DNA of 64,000 nt from Burkholderia sp. MS389 (GCF_016899425.1 NZ_CP045996.1:806001-870000); one strand, 5' to 3'. Shown: positions 22,655 through 32,413, numbered from the stretch's first letter. The notes: generated by a model not told the origin, from the letters alone. A program made the numbers and translations.

Positions 22655-24115
22655 CTACCGGCTCGCAACAGCCTGCGCTTCCGGCGCCTGCCACCCACCG
22701 CCAAGCGCCTTGAACGCCGCGACCGCCGCGCGCGCCGCTTCGGTTCGCGCCTGCACGCGTTCGTCCGATGCGCGCAGCAGGCCTTCGTCGGCCTGCAACA
22801 CCTCGATCAGGCTGACCACCCCTTTCTGGTAAGCCGCGAACGATGCGGTCCGCGCGCGGCCGAGCGAATTCACGCCGTCGCCGAGAATGGCTGCCTGCTC
22901 GTCCCGCTTGACGAGCGCCGAGAAGGCATTCTCGACGTCCTCGGTCGCGTGCAGCGCCGCGAGCCGATACGCGGCCAGCATTTCGGCATCCTGCCCTTTG
23001 GCCTGCGCGATCTGCGCATTGATCCGGCCGAAGTCGAACAGGCGCCAGCGCAGGCCGAGCACGCCCGCCGCCTGGGTCGCGCCGCCGGCAAACAGGTTGC
23101 CGGCGCCCATCGTCGTCGCGCTGCCGATCAGCCCGCTCAGCGAAAACTTCGGGTAATACTCGGCGATGGCCACGCCGATGCGCGCGTTCGACGCCGCCAC
23201 GCGCCGCTCGGCGACGATCAGGTCGGGCCGGCGCCGGAGCAGTTCGCCGGGCGTGCCCGTCGCCGCAATCCGAGGCGCAACCGGCACGTCGCCGCCGGCG
23301 AGCAATTCTGCGCGATGCGTGCCGGGCTGCGCGCCGAGCATCACGTCGAGCGCATTCATCGCCGCGTCCAGCGCCGCTTCGAGCACCGGCACCGTCGCGC
23401 GTACCTGCGCGAGCGCGCCTTCGGCCTGCCTCACCTGAAGCTCCGCCGCGAGGCCCTTTCCATAGAGCAGGTTGAGCGTCGACAGCAGATCCTGCTCGGT
23501 CCGCACCTGGCGCCGCGCGACGTCGAGGCGGCCCTGCAACCCGCGAATCGTGATGTAGGTGTCCGCGGTTTGCGCGGCGACGGCGAGCCGCGTCGCGACC
23601 GCCGCCGCTTCGGATGCCTGATAATCGGCGAGCGCCGCTTCGCGGCCGCGGCGCAACCCGCCGAATACGTCCAGTTCCCAACTCGCGTTGAGATCGGCCT
23701 CGTAGTCGTTGCCATGACGGTCGAAACCGGGTGTTGAATTCAACACGCGCCCCAACGGCGTTTCGACCGACTGGTAGACGCGCGCGGCCTGCCCGCTTAC
23801 ATTGCCCGACGGCAGCAGCGCCGCGTTCGCCGCACCGAGCCCCGCGCGCGCCTGCTCGACGCGCGCCGCGGCCTGCGCAAGATCGAGGTTCTGCGCGAGC
23901 GCCAGCGTGATGTATTGCGTCAGTTGCGGATCGCCGAAGCCCGTCCACCACGTCGCGAGGTCGGCGTCGGCCGCCGCGTGGCGCTGGTCCACGGCGCGCT
24001 GACCCTGGAACTGCTGCGGCATCGCCACGTCCGGCCGCACATAGTCGGGACCGACGGCGCACCCCGCCGACAAGATGGCGGCCAGCGCCGCGGCAACGAT
24101 GGGTTTGGGTAGCAT
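22655..24115 (-). CDS. NodT-family outer-membrane efflux lipoprotein (RND partner)
   Basis: 486 residues from ATG 24115. Signal peptide and lipobox ILSAGC (Cys about 19), then VGPDYVRPD and two OEP repeats; it ends with FKALGGGWQAPEAQA. Divergent from the TetR-adaptor-RND genes, with which it should form a tripartite pump. The shared operator at 24139-24164 lies 24 bp upstream of its ATG, well placed to repress it. Paralogous to the NodT at 5352-6989 but clearly different in sequence. Confidence 0.93.
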   Translation of the reverse strand: MLPKPIVAAALAAILSAGCAVGPDYVRPDVAMPQQFQGQRAVDQRHAAADADLATWWTGFGDPQLTQYITLALAQNLDLAQAAARVEQARAGLGAANAALLPSGNVSGQAARVYQSVETPLGRVLNSTPGFDRHGNDYEADLNASWELDVFGGLRRGREAALADYQASEAAAVATRLAVAAQTADTYITIRGLQGRLDVARRQVRTEQDLLSTLNLLYGKGLAAELQVRQAEGALAQVRATVPVLEAALDAAMNALDVMLGAQPGTHRAELLAGGDVPVAPRIAATGTPGELLRRRPDLIVAERRVAASNARIGVAIAEYYPKFSLSGLIGSATTMGAGNLFAGGATQAAGVLGLRWRLFDFGRINAQIAQAKGQDAEMLAAYRLAALHATEDVENAFSALVKRDEQAAILGDGVNSLGRARTASFAAYQKGVVSLIEVLQADEGLLRASDERVQARTEAARAAVAAFKALGGGWQAPEAQAVASR

Positions 24116-24138
24116 GTGGGCTTTAGCAAGAATCCGGT

Positions 24139-24164
24139 AGTGACTATAATACCAAATAGTCACT
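24139..24164. promoter_or_regulatory. TetR operator, site 1
   Basis: AGTGACTAT and ATAGTCACT form a perfect 9-bp inverted repeat with an 8-bp centre, between the divergent NodT and TetR genes. A related site lies at 24824-24847. Confidence 0.7.
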
Positions 24165-24192
24165 CGTTGTCCATTCCCGTCCGTTGCAGCCC

Positions 24193-24810
24193 ATGAAAAA
24201 AATCGACCCTTCCCCGGCGCCCGCGCGCGGCCCGGCCGACCACGACGTCCGCGACCAGATCGTGGCCGCCGCCACCGAGCACTTCAGCCGGTACGGCTAC
24301 GAAAAGACGACCGTGTCGGACCTCGCGAAGGCGATCGGCTTCTCGAAGGCCTATATCTACAAGTTCTTCGAGTCGAAACAGGCGATCGGCGAGATGATCT
24401 GCGCGCACTGCCTGCACGAGATCGAGACGGACGTGCGCGCGGCTGTCGCCGAGGCCGAACTGCCTACCGAAAAGCTGCGGCGGATGTTCAAGGTCTTCAC
24501 CGAGGCGAGCCTGCGGCTGTTTTTCCGCGACCGCAAGCTGTACGACATCGCGGCGTCGGCCGCCACCGAAAACTGGCCGTCGGTGCAGGCCTACGAGGCG
24601 CGCGTGCAGAAGCTGCTGCAGGACGTCCTGCAGGAAGGCCGGCAAAACGGCGAGTTCGAGCGCAAGACGCCGCTGGACGAAACCGCGACCGCGATCTACC
24701 TCGTGATGCGGCCGTACCTGAACCCGCTGCTGCTGCAGTACAACCTCGACACGACCGACGCCGCGCCCGCCCAACTGTCCAGCCTCGTCCTCCGAAGCCT
24801 CGCACCGTGA
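24193..24810 (+). CDS. TetR-family repressor of the RND pump
   Basis: 205 residues from ATG 24193 (a TTG at 24184 is less likely). The N-terminal HTH domain reads IVAAATEHFSRYGYEKTTVS, then DLAKAIGFSKAYIYKFFESK, a textbook TetR_N. The C-terminal ligand domain is helical. It stands between NodT (divergent) and the adaptor (downstream, 82 bp). Matching inverted repeats occur before both, so it probably represses both arms of the pump and its own gene. The inducer is unknown. Confidence 0.92.
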   Translation: MKKIDPSPAPARGPADHDVRDQIVAAATEHFSRYGYEKTTVSDLAKAIGFSKAYIYKFFESKQAIGEMICAHCLHEIETDVRAAVAEAELPTEKLRRMFKVFTEASLRLFFRDRKLYDIAASAATENWPSVQAYEARVQKLLQDVLQEGRQNGEFERKTPLDETATAIYLVMRPYLNPLLLQYNLDTTDAAPAQLSSLVLRSLAP

Positions 24811-24823
24811 TGTGCTCCCATTT

Positions 24824-24847
24824 GTGACCATTGACTATATTGGTCAC
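24824..24847. promoter_or_regulatory. TetR operator, site 2
   Basis: GTGACCA and TGGTCAC, a 7-bp perfect inverted repeat around an AT-rich 10-bp centre (TTGACTATAT), just upstream of the adaptor gene. Both sites share the GTGAC(T/C)A half-site and a similar span (26 and 24 bp). Confidence 0.65.
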
Positions 24848-24892
24848 TAGATACACAATGAAAGCCCCGATCACTTCATCACTGGGTCTTTC

Positions 24893-26017
24893 ATGGTTCG
24901 GCGTCGCCTCGCTTTCTTCGCAGTCGCTTCCGCACTGCCCGTCGCGCTAGCCGCCTGCAGCGGAAAAGCGCCGTCCGATCCGCGCACGGACGCGCCGCTC
25001 GTGCGCACCGCCGTCGTGCAGGCGGCCGTCCCCGCGTCCCGCTCGTTTACCGGAACCGTCGCCGCGCGCGTGCAGAGCGATCTCGGCTTCCGGGTAGCCG
25101 GCAAGGTGCTGGAGCGGCTCGTCGATACCGGGCAAACCGTGCGGCGCGGCCAGCCGCTGATGCGGCTCGACCCGGTCGACCTGAAGCTCGCGGCGCGCGC
25201 CCGCGACGAGGCGGTCGCCGCCGCACGGGCCCGCGCGCGGCAGACCGCCGAGGACGAAGCCCGCTACCGCGACCTGCGCGGCACCGGTGCGATATCGGCA
25301 TCCGCGTACGACCAGGCCAAGGCCGCGGCCGATGCCGCGAAAGCGCAGTTGAGCGCCGCCGAGGCCGACGCCGACGTCGCGCGCAATGCGACCGGCTATG
25401 CGCAACTCGTCGCGGACGGCGACGGCGTGGTGATGGAAACGCTCGCGGAGCCCGGTCAGGTCGTTAGCGCGGGGCAGCCGGTGGTGCGGCTCGCGCACGC
25501 CGGCAGCCGCGAGGCCGTGATCCAGCTGCCGGAAACCCTGCGCCCGGCGATTGGGTCGCTCGCGCAGGCCGGGCTGTTCGGCAAGCCGGACGTCGGCGTC
25601 CCCGCGACGCTGCGCCAGCTTTCCGATACCGCGGATGCGAGAACGCGTACTTTCGAAGCGCGCTACGTGCTGCAGGGCGCGCTGGCCAATGCGCCGCTCG
25701 GCGCGACCGTCACGATCCGCATCGCGGACGACGCGCGCACGGCTTCGCCACGCGGCATGCAGGTACCGATCGGTGCGCTGCTGGACGCGGGCAACGGGCC
25801 CGGCGTGTGGGTCGTCGCCGGCGAACCGGCCAAGGTGGCGTGGCGGTCGGTCAAGGTCGAGCATCTCGACGACGACAGCGCGCGCGTGTCCGGCGACGGC
25901 ACGCTCAAGCCAGGCGAGCGCGTCGTCGCACTCGGCGCGCAGTTGCTGCACGAAGGCGAAGCGGTCCGCGTGTCTGCGCCGGCCGCCACCATCGCGAGCG
26001 AAGGAGCACGGCCGTGA
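24893..26017 (+). CDS. RND periplasmic adaptor (MFP) lipoprotein
   Basis: 374 residues. Signal peptide with lipobox ALAAC (Cys about 22). The lipoyl half-motifs DLGFRVAGKVLERLVDTGQT and ATGYAQLVADGDGVVMETLA flank a short helical hairpin. The beta-barrel and membrane-proximal domains follow. The stop overlaps the GTG of the RND gene (GTGA). It links the inner-membrane pump to the NodT channel. Confidence 0.93.
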   Translation: MVRRRLAFFAVASALPVALAACSGKAPSDPRTDAPLVRTAVVQAAVPASRSFTGTVAARVQSDLGFRVAGKVLERLVDTGQTVRRGQPLMRLDPVDLKLAARARDEAVAAARARARQTAEDEARYRDLRGTGAISASAYDQAKAAADAAKAQLSAAEADADVARNATGYAQLVADGDGVVMETLAEPGQVVSAGQPVVRLAHAGSREAVIQLPETLRPAIGSLAQAGLFGKPDVGVPATLRQLSDTADARTRTFEARYVLQGALANAPLGATVTIRIADDARTASPRGMQVPIGALLDAGNGPGVWVVAGEPAKVAWRSVKVEHLDDDSARVSGDGTLKPGERVVALGAQLLHEGEAVRVSAPAATIASEGARP

Positions 26018-29000
26018 GCGAACGCCGCTTCAACCTGTCCGCGCTCGCCGTGCGCGAGCGCGCGATCACGCTGTTCCTGGTCTGCCTGATTTCGCTGGCC
26101 GGCCTCGTGTCGTTCTTCAAGCTGGGCCGCGCGGAAGATCCCGCGTTCACGATCAAGGTGATGACCGTCATCACCGCATGGCCGGGCGCCACCGCGCAGG
26201 AAATGCACGATCAGGTTGCCGAAAAGATCGAAAAGCGCATGCAGGAGCTGCGCTGGTACGACCGTACCGAAACCTATACGCGTCCGGGCCTCGCGATCAC
26301 GACGCTGACGCTGCTCGACAGCACGCCGCCGTCTGAAGTGCAGGAGCAGTTCTATCAGGCACGGAAAAAGATCGGCGACGAGGCGACCAACCTGCCGGCC
26401 GGCGTGATCGGCCCGATGGTCAACGACGAATACGCGGACGTCACGTTCGCGCTGTTCGCGCTGAAGGCCAGGGGCGAACCGCAGCGCCTGCTGGTGCGCG
26501 ACGCCGAAGCGTTGCGTCAGCGGCTGCTGCACGTGGCGGGCGTGAAGAAGGTCGACATCATCGGCGAGCAGGCCGAGCGCATCTACGTGCAGCTGTCGCA
26601 CGACCGGCTCGCGACGCTCGGCGTGAGCCCGCAGGACGTATTCGCGGCGCTCAACGGCCAGAACGTGCTGACGGCGGCCGGCTCCGTCGAGACGCGCGGG
26701 CCGGAGATCTTCATTCGCGTGGACGGCGCGTTCGACAAGCTGCAGAAGATCCGCGACACGCCGATCGTCTCGCAGGGCCGCACGCTGAAGCTGTCGGACA
26801 TCGCGACCGTCGAGCGCGGCTACGAAGATCCGTCGACGTTCATGATCCGCAACAACGGCGAACCCGCGCTGCTGCTGGGCATCGTGATGCGCGACGGCTG
26901 GAACGGGCTCGACCTCGGCCGCGCGCTGGACGGTGAAGTCGGCGCGATCAACCGCGAACTGCCGCTCGGCATGAGCCTGACCAAGGTCACCGATCAATCC
27001 GTGAACATCAGCTCGGCCGTCGACGAGTTCATGGTCAAGTTCTTCGCCGCGCTGCTCGTCGTCATGCTGGTGAGCTTCGTCAGCATGGGCTGGCGCGTGG
27101 GACTCGTCGTCGCCGCGGCCGTGCCGCTGACGCTGGCCGTGGTGTTCGTCGTGATGGCCGCCACCGGCAAGAACTTCGACCGCATCACGCTCGGCTCGCT
27201 GATCCTCGCGCTCGGGCTGCTCGTCGACGACGCGATCATCGCGATCGAAATGATGGTCGTGAAGATGGAGGAAGGCTACGGGCGCGTGGCCGCGTCGGCC
27301 TACGCGTGGAGCCACACGGCCGCGCCGATGCTGGCCGGCACGCTGGTGACCGCGGTCGGTTTCATGCCGAACGGCTTCGCGCGCTCCACCGCCGGCGAAT
27401 ACACGAGCAACATGTTCTGGATCGTCGGGATCGCGCTGATCGCGTCGTGGGTCGTGGCGGTGGTGTTCACGCCATATTTCGGCGTGAAGATGCTGCCCGA
27501 GTTCAGGAAGATCGAAGGCGGCCACGACGCGATCTACGACACGCCGCGCTACAACCGCTTCCGCCAGCTGCTGACGCGCGTGATCGCGCGTAAATGGCTG
27601 GTCGCGGGGTCCGTCGTCGGCCTGTTCGTACTCGCCATTCTCGGCATGGCGGTCGTCAAGAAGCAGTTCTTCCCGATCTCCGATCGCCCCGAGGTGCTCG
27701 TCGAGGTGCAGATGCCGTACGGCACGTCGATTTCGCAAACGAGCGCCGCCGCGTCGAAAGTCGAAGCGTGGCTCGCGAAGCAGAAGGAAGCGCGGATCGT
27801 CACCGCGTACGTCGGCCAGGGCGCGCCGCGCTTCTATCTGGCGATGGGGCCGGAGCTGCCCGATCCGTCGTTCGCGAAGATCGTGGTGCGCACCGACAGC
27901 CAGGACGAACGCGACGCGTTGAAGGCGCGCCTGCGCCGCGCCGTCGCCGACGGCCTTGCGCCCGAAGCGCGCGTGCGCGTCACGCAGCTCGTGTTCGGCC
28001 CGTATTCGCCGTTCCCGGTCGCGTATCGCGTCACCGGCCCCGATCCGGACACGCTGCGCGGCATCGCGTCCGACGTCGGGCAGGTGATGAACGGCAGCCC
28101 GATGATGCGCACGGTCAATGCCGACTGGGGCACGCGCGCGCCGACGCTGCATTTCACGTTGCAGCAGGATCGCCTGCAGGCGGTCGGGTTGACGTCCAGC
28201 GCGGTCGCGCAGCAGCTGCAGTTCCTGCTGACCGGCGTGCCCGTCACCGCGGTGCGCGAGGATATCCGGACCGTGCAGGTCGTCGCGCGTTCGGGCGGCG
28301 ACGCGCGGCTCGACCCGGCGCGGCTCGACGACTTCACGCTCGCCGGCGCGAACGGGCAGCGCATTCCGCTGTCGCAGGTCGGCAAGGTCGACGTACGGAT
28401 GGAAGAGCCGATCCTGCGCTGGCGCGATCGCGTGCCGACGATCACGGTGCGCGGCGACATCGCCGACGGCTTGCAGCCGCCGGACGTATCGGCCGCGATC
28501 ACGAAGCAGCTTCAGCCGATCGTCGCGCGGTTGCCGAGCGGCTACAGGATCGAGGAAGCAGGCTCCATCGAGGAATCCGGCAAGGCGACGAAGGCGATGC
28601 TGCCGCTGTTCCCGATCATGCTCGCGATCACGCTCGTCATCATCATCTTCCAGGTGCGCTCGATCTCGGCGATGGTGATGGTGTTCATGACGAGCCCGCT
28701 CGGGCTGATCGGCGTGGTGCCGACGCTGATCCTGTTCGGGCAGCCGTTCGGCATCAACGCGCTGGTCGGGCTCATTGCGCTGTCGGGAATCCTGATGCGC
28801 AACACGCTGATCCTGATCGGGCAAATCCATCAGAACGAACAGGCCGGGCTGGATCCGTTCCATGCGGTCGTCGAGGCGACCGTGCAGCGCGCGCGGCCGG
28901 TGATCCTCACCGCGATGGCGGCCGTGCTCGCGTTCATTCCGCTCACGCATTCGGTGTTCTGGGGCACGCTCGCGTACACGCTGATCGGCGGCACGTTCGC

Positions 29001-29154
29001 CGGCACGATTCTCACGCTGGTGTTCCTGCCGGCGATGTACGCGATCTGGTTCAGGATCGGGCCGGGTCGTGCCGCCGGCTCGCATCGCGGCGAACCCGAA
29101 CCGGCGTCACTGACCGACTCCACGCTCGCGGCCGCGCTCGACGCACGCAACTGA
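26014..29154 (+). CDS. RND-family efflux pump, inner-membrane permease
   Basis: 1,046 residues from GTG 26014. TM1 is near ITLFLVCLISLAGLVSFFKL. The periplasmic porter loops follow, then a six-helix block with the proton-relay motif GSLILALGLLVDDAIIAIEM (paired Asp in TM4). The second half repeats this layout. The loops resemble the AcrB/VexF-like HAE group more than metal-type CzcA, but the substrate cannot be told. GTGA-coupled to the adaptor. Regulated with it by the TetR gene. Confidence 0.93.
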   Translation: MSERRFNLSALAVRERAITLFLVCLISLAGLVSFFKLGRAEDPAFTIKVMTVITAWPGATAQEMHDQVAEKIEKRMQELRWYDRTETYTRPGLAITTLTLLDSTPPSEVQEQFYQARKKIGDEATNLPAGVIGPMVNDEYADVTFALFALKARGEPQRLLVRDAEALRQRLLHVAGVKKVDIIGEQAERIYVQLSHDRLATLGVSPQDVFAALNGQNVLTAAGSVETRGPEIFIRVDGAFDKLQKIRDTPIVSQGRTLKLSDIATVERGYEDPSTFMIRNNGEPALLLGIVMRDGWNGLDLGRALDGEVGAINRELPLGMSLTKVTDQSVNISSAVDEFMVKFFAALLVVMLVSFVSMGWRVGLVVAAAVPLTLAVVFVVMAATGKNFDRITLGSLILALGLLVDDAIIAIEMMVVKMEEGYGRVAASAYAWSHTAAPMLAGTLVTAVGFMPNGFARSTAGEYTSNMFWIVGIALIASWVVAVVFTPYFGVKMLPEFRKIEGGHDAIYDTPRYNRFRQLLTRVIARKWLVAGSVVGLFVLAILGMAVVKKQFFPISDRPEVLVEVQMPYGTSISQTSAAASKVEAWLAKQKEARIVTAYVGQGAPRFYLAMGPELPDPSFAKIVVRTDSQDERDALKARLRRAVADGLAPEARVRVTQLVFGPYSPFPVAYRVTGPDPDTLRGIASDVGQVMNGSPMMRTVNADWGTRAPTLHFTLQQDRLQAVGLTSSAVAQQLQFLLTGVPVTAVREDIRTVQVVARSGGDARLDPARLDDFTLAGANGQRIPLSQVGKVDVRMEEPILRWRDRVPTITVRGDIADGLQPPDVSAAITKQLQPIVARLPSGYRIEEAGSIEESGKATKAMLPLFPIMLAITLVIIIFQVRSISAMVMVFMTSPLGLIGVVPTLILFGQPFGINALVGLIALSGILMRNTLILIGQIHQNEQAGLDPFHAVVEATVQRARPVILTAMAAVLAFIPLTHSVFWGTLAYTLIGGTFAGTILTLVFLPAMYAIWFRIGPGRAAGSHRGEPEPASLTDSTLAAALDARN

Positions 29155-29187
29155 CGCGCCCACCATTCATACTCGAAGGAAACAATC

Positions 29188-29994
29188 ATGTCGAACCCTA
29201 CCGTTGTCGTCGTGACGGGCGTGTCTTCGGGCATCGGGCGCACCACCGCAGAGCAGTTCGCCAGACGCGGGTGCCGGGTGTTCGGTACCGTGCGCAGCAT
29301 TGCCCGAACCGCGCCCGTCGCCGGCGTCGAGTTGATCGAGATGGACGTGCGCGACGATGCGTCCGTTCAATCCGGAATCCGTACGATCGTCGAGCGCGCC
29401 GCGCGTATCGACGTGCTCGTCAACAATGCGGGCACGAGCCTGATCGGCGCGGTGGAGGAAACGTCGGTGGTCGAAGCGGCGGCGCTGTTCGACACCAACG
29501 TGTTCAGCATCCTGCGCACGGTGCAGGCGGTGTTGCCGCACATGCGCGCACGGCGCGGCGGACGCATCGTCAACGTCAGTTCGGTGCTCGGGTTCCTGCC
29601 CGCGCCGTACATGGGCCTCTATGCGGCGTCCAAGCATGCGGTCGAGGGATTGACCGAAACACTCGATCACGAGCTGCGCCAGTTCGGCATTCGCGCGACG
29701 CTGGTCGAACCGTCGTTTACGCGGACCAGCCTCGACGTCAATGCGCCGCGCGCGAGCGCGAAGATCGCCGACTACGACCGCGAACGGACGCTTGCGGCGC
29801 GCGCGGTCGTCGACAACGTGAAAGCTGCGCCCGAGCCCGACGGGGTGGCGAGCACCATTGTCGAGGCCGCGCTCGGCGCGTGGCGCATGCGACGCGCGCC
29901 GAGCGGCGAGGCATCGCTTTTGCGTACGCTGCGGCGCTTCATGCCGGCCGGCCCGGTCGATTCGAGCCTGCGCAAGAAATTCCGGCTCGGGTGA
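29188..29994 (+). CDS. Short-chain dehydrogenase/reductase
   Basis: 268 residues, with AAGGAAA 7 bases upstream. Classical SDR: TGVSSGIGRTTAEQFARRG (TGxxxGIG, residues 10-17), NNAG at 80-83, catalytic Ser in NVSSVLGFL, and YxxxK as YAASKHAVEG. The C-terminus has the PSFTRTS pattern of the SDR group that acts on larger alcohols or ketones. It lies 33 bp after the RND gene and may be part of that operon, perhaps modifying a pump substrate (inference). Confidence 0.88.
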   Translation: MSNPTVVVVTGVSSGIGRTTAEQFARRGCRVFGTVRSIARTAPVAGVELIEMDVRDDASVQSGIRTIVERAARIDVLVNNAGTSLIGAVEETSVVEAAALFDTNVFSILRTVQAVLPHMRARRGGRIVNVSSVLGFLPAPYMGLYAASKHAVEGLTETLDHELRQFGIRATLVEPSFTRTSLDVNAPRASAKIADYDRERTLAARAVVDNVKAAPEPDGVASTIVEAALGAWRMRRAPSGEASLLRTLRRFMPAGPVDSSLRKKFRLG

Positions 29995-30018
29995 CGGGAC
30001 GATCGATGCAAGCGCCTT

Positions 30019-30060
30019 ATCGTCGCAAGGGGGCCGCAAGGACGGTTCCCTCGCAACGAT
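30019..30060. terminator. Imperfect stem-loop between convergent SDR and RidA genes
   Basis: ATCGTCGCAAGGG (30019-30031) can pair with CCCTCGCAACGAT (30048-30060) at 11 of 13 positions, within the 75-bp gap between convergent genes. A shared terminator is likely but has no T-tract. Confidence 0.35.
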
Positions 30061-30069
30061 ACCCGTCGA

Positions 30070-30468
30070 TCACCGCCGCAGCACCGCCACCGCCTTGATC
30101 TCGACGATATAACCGGGCGCGCCGCCGAGCATGTGCGCGCCGACGGCCGTCCATGCCGGCCGCGGATGCGCATGGAAATAGCGGTCGCGCACCTGCATGA
30201 ACAGCGGCAGGTCGCGCATGTCGGTGTGGAACGTCGTGAGGTCCACGACGTCGTCGAACGAAGCACCGGCCGCCTCCAGCACGTGCTTCAGATTCTCGAA
30301 CGCCTGCACGATCTGCGCTTCGCGATCCTCGACCCGCTGCATCGCGGCGTCGCGGCCGATCTGGCCGGATATGTAAAGCGTATCGCCGACCCTCACTCCC
30401 GGCGCATAGCCGATTTTTTCGTACACGGCCTCCATGCCGGCCGGGATGATCGCTTCGCGTTTGCTCAT
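30070..30468 (-). CDS. RidA/YjgF-family deaminase
   Basis: 132 residues from ATG 30468, with GGAG 6 bases upstream; an ATG at 30480 is also in frame. RidA landmarks: GDTLYISGQIGRD, then FENLKHVLEAAGASFDDVVD, then RPAWTAVGAHML and a C-terminal VEIKAVAVL. In this family RidA clears reactive enamine/imine intermediates; many are parts of catabolic operons. It is the last gene on the ben strand, 109 bp after benD, so it may be co-transcribed. Confidence 0.88.
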   Translation of the reverse strand: MSKREAIIPAGMEAVYEKIGYAPGVRVGDTLYISGQIGRDAAMQRVEDREAQIVQAFENLKHVLEAAGASFDDVVDLTTFHTDMRDLPLFMQVRDRYFHAHPRPAWTAVGAHMLGGAPGYIVEIKAVAVLRR

Positions 30469-30577
30469 GAGTGTCTCCATGGCCGGGTTTGCCGCGCCGA
30501 CCGGTTACGTGATCGTTGTCGTGCGCACGGCAGCAGCGCGTGCACTGTGAAGCACAGCAAATCGGCAGGCGCGCCCC

Positions 30578-31354
30578 TCAACCCGTATCCCCACCCGCGA
30601 CCGGCAGCACCGTGCCGGTGATATAGCTCGCCTCGTCCGACGCGAGGAACAGGATCGGCGCGATCTGCTCGTCGAGGCTGCCGTAGCGCTTGAAGTACGT
30701 CGATTCGGTCACCTGCCGTACGGCCTCGCCCATCCACGCCTGTTCCTGCTCGGTGTCGCCGGCCGCATTGCGCGGCACGCGGCGCGGCGGCGCGCTGGTG
30801 CCGCCCGGCGCGGTGGCGACGACGCGGATGTCGTGTTCCGCATACTCCATCGCGAGCGCCGACGTCAGCGCGTTCACGCCGCCCTTCGCCGCCGAATACG
30901 GCACGCGGCGAATGCCGCGCGTCGCATTCGACGAGATGTTGACGATCGTGCCGCCGCCGCGCGCGATCAGGTGCGGCAGCACGGCGTGACACGCGTAGAG
31001 CGTCGGCATCAGCGAGCGGCGGATTTCCGCGTCGATCTGCGCCGGCTCGAACTCGGCGAACGGCCGCATGCGAATCGCGCCGCCGACGCCGTTGATCAGG
31101 ATGTCGATGCCGCCGAACGTCTGCACCGCGTATGCCATCGCCGCATGCGCGCCTTCGTACGTCTCGAGATCGGCGACGAAGCCGGCCGTCTCGCCACCGG
31201 TCGCTTCGGCCGCCACGTCGGCGACGAAATCCGCGCGATCGACGAACAGCACCTTGCCGCCCTCGGCCGCCGCGCGCAGCGCGACACCGCGGCCGATGCC
31301 CTGCGCCGCGCCGGTGACGACGACGACCTTGCCGGAGAATCGTTGCATGGTCAT
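30578..31354 (-). CDS. benD: cis-1,2-dihydroxybenzoate dehydrogenase (BenD)
   Basis: 258 residues. ATG 31354 overlaps the benC stop (ATGA); an internal ATG at 31348 is possible. SDR motifs: TGAAQGIGRGVALRA, then LINGVGG in place of NNAG (typical of BenD), NISSNATRG and YSAAKGG. It oxidises the benzoate cis-diol to catechol with NAD and releases CO2. The order benA-B-C-D and adjacency to catA support the call. Confidence 0.92.
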   Translation of the reverse strand: MTMQRFSGKVVVVTGAAQGIGRGVALRAAAEGGKVLFVDRADFVADVAAEATGGETAGFVADLETYEGAHAAMAYAVQTFGGIDILINGVGGAIRMRPFAEFEPAQIDAEIRRSLMPTLYACHAVLPHLIARGGGTIVNISSNATRGIRRVPYSAAKGGVNALTSALAMEYAEHDIRVVATAPGGTSAPPRRVPRNAAGDTEQEQAWMGEAVRQVTESTYFKRYGSLDEQIAPILFLASDEASYITGTVLPVAGGDTG

Positions 31355-32373
31355 GCCGCCTTTGCCGTGACGTTGGGGGTGAACTTCTCGTAGTGGAAGC
31401 TGTTCGGCTTCACGCCTGCATCGTCGAAATACTGGCGCACCGCATCGACCATCGGCGGCGGCCCGCACAGATACACGTCGACGTCGCCGTCGTTCAGCGC
31501 GTCGGCCGGGATGTGCTGCGTGACCCAGCCCTTGCGTGCGTGGTTCGACGCCGAATCGGCAACGACCGTCGCGAAGCTGAAGTTCGGCAGCTTCGCCGCC
31601 AGCGCTTCGATCGCGTCGACCAGCACGAGATCGAGATCGCGCGTCACGCCGTAGATCAGGTGCACCTTCTGCTGCGACCCGCTGCGCGCGAGCACGTCGA
31701 GCATCGACAGGAACGGCGCGAGGCCCGTGCCGCCGGCGAGGAACAGCAGCGGCCGCTGCACGTCGCGCAGATAGAAGCTGCCGAGCGGCCCGTGCAGTTC
31801 GAGCGTGTCGCCGGGCTTCGCGGATGCGAGCCACGTACTCATTACGCCGCCCGGAATCTTCTTGATCAGGAATCCGACCTTCGCGTCGCCCGGCGCGGAC
31901 GAGAACGAATACGACCGATGCTGGCCGCTGCCCGGCACACCGATGTTCACGTACTGGCCCGGCAGGAACGCCGGCGCATTCGCGCCGACGTCGAGTTCGA
32001 GCACGACGGCCGCATCATTGTGCTGCTCGACCTTCGTGACCGTCGCGACAAAGCTGCTTTGCCCGGTCTTGCACGCGACCGACGACGTCGGCACCGCGAT
32101 CACGCAATCGCTGTGCGGCACCATCTGGCACGTCAGCACGAGGCCGCCGCCCTTTTCGTCCTCGGTGAGCGCATCGTCGATGTAATCGTCGCCGAGGTCG
32201 TAGTGCCCGCTTTCCGCGCGGCACTTGCAGGTGCCGCACACGCCGTCGGAGCAATCCATCGGCAGGTTGATCTTCGCGCGGAAGGCTGCGTCGAGCACCT
32301 TCTCGCCGGCCTTGCAGTCGATGAAGCGGGTTACCCCGTCCTCGAAATTCAATGCAATCCTGTAACTGGACAT
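31351..32373 (-). CDS. benC: Benzoate 1,2-dioxygenase electron-transfer component (BenC)
   Basis: 340 residues from ATG 32373, GGAGG upstream. An N-terminal plant-type [2Fe-2S] ferredoxin (CSDGVCGTCKCRAESG, then a distal Cys in LVLTCQM) is joined to a flavin/NAD reductase module: HRSYSFSSAP for FAD, and FLAGGTGLAPF and CGPPPMVDAV for NADH. It passes electrons from NADH to BenAB. Confidence 0.95.
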   Translation of the reverse strand: MSSYRIALNFEDGVTRFIDCKAGEKVLDAAFRAKINLPMDCSDGVCGTCKCRAESGHYDLGDDYIDDALTEDEKGGGLVLTCQMVPHSDCVIAVPTSSVACKTGQSSFVATVTKVEQHNDAAVVLELDVGANAPAFLPGQYVNIGVPGSGQHRSYSFSSAPGDAKVGFLIKKIPGGVMSTWLASAKPGDTLELHGPLGSFYLRDVQRPLLFLAGGTGLAPFLSMLDVLARSGSQQKVHLIYGVTRDLDLVLVDAIEALAAKLPNFSFATVVADSASNHARKGWVTQHIPADALNDGDVDVYLCGPPPMVDAVRQYFDDAGVKPNSFHYEKFTPNVTAKAA

Positions 32374-32413
32374 CGCGTCACCTCCACTTCCTTTCATGGC
32401 AAAACAACGGGCG

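Noticed and set aside
25663..29085. Very long open frame on the minus strand opposite the RND gene (1,140 codons)
   Set aside because: It is the mirror of a conserved RND gene. The translation is Arg/His/Glu-rich low-complexity with no domain, as is usual for antisense frames in GC-rich DNA.
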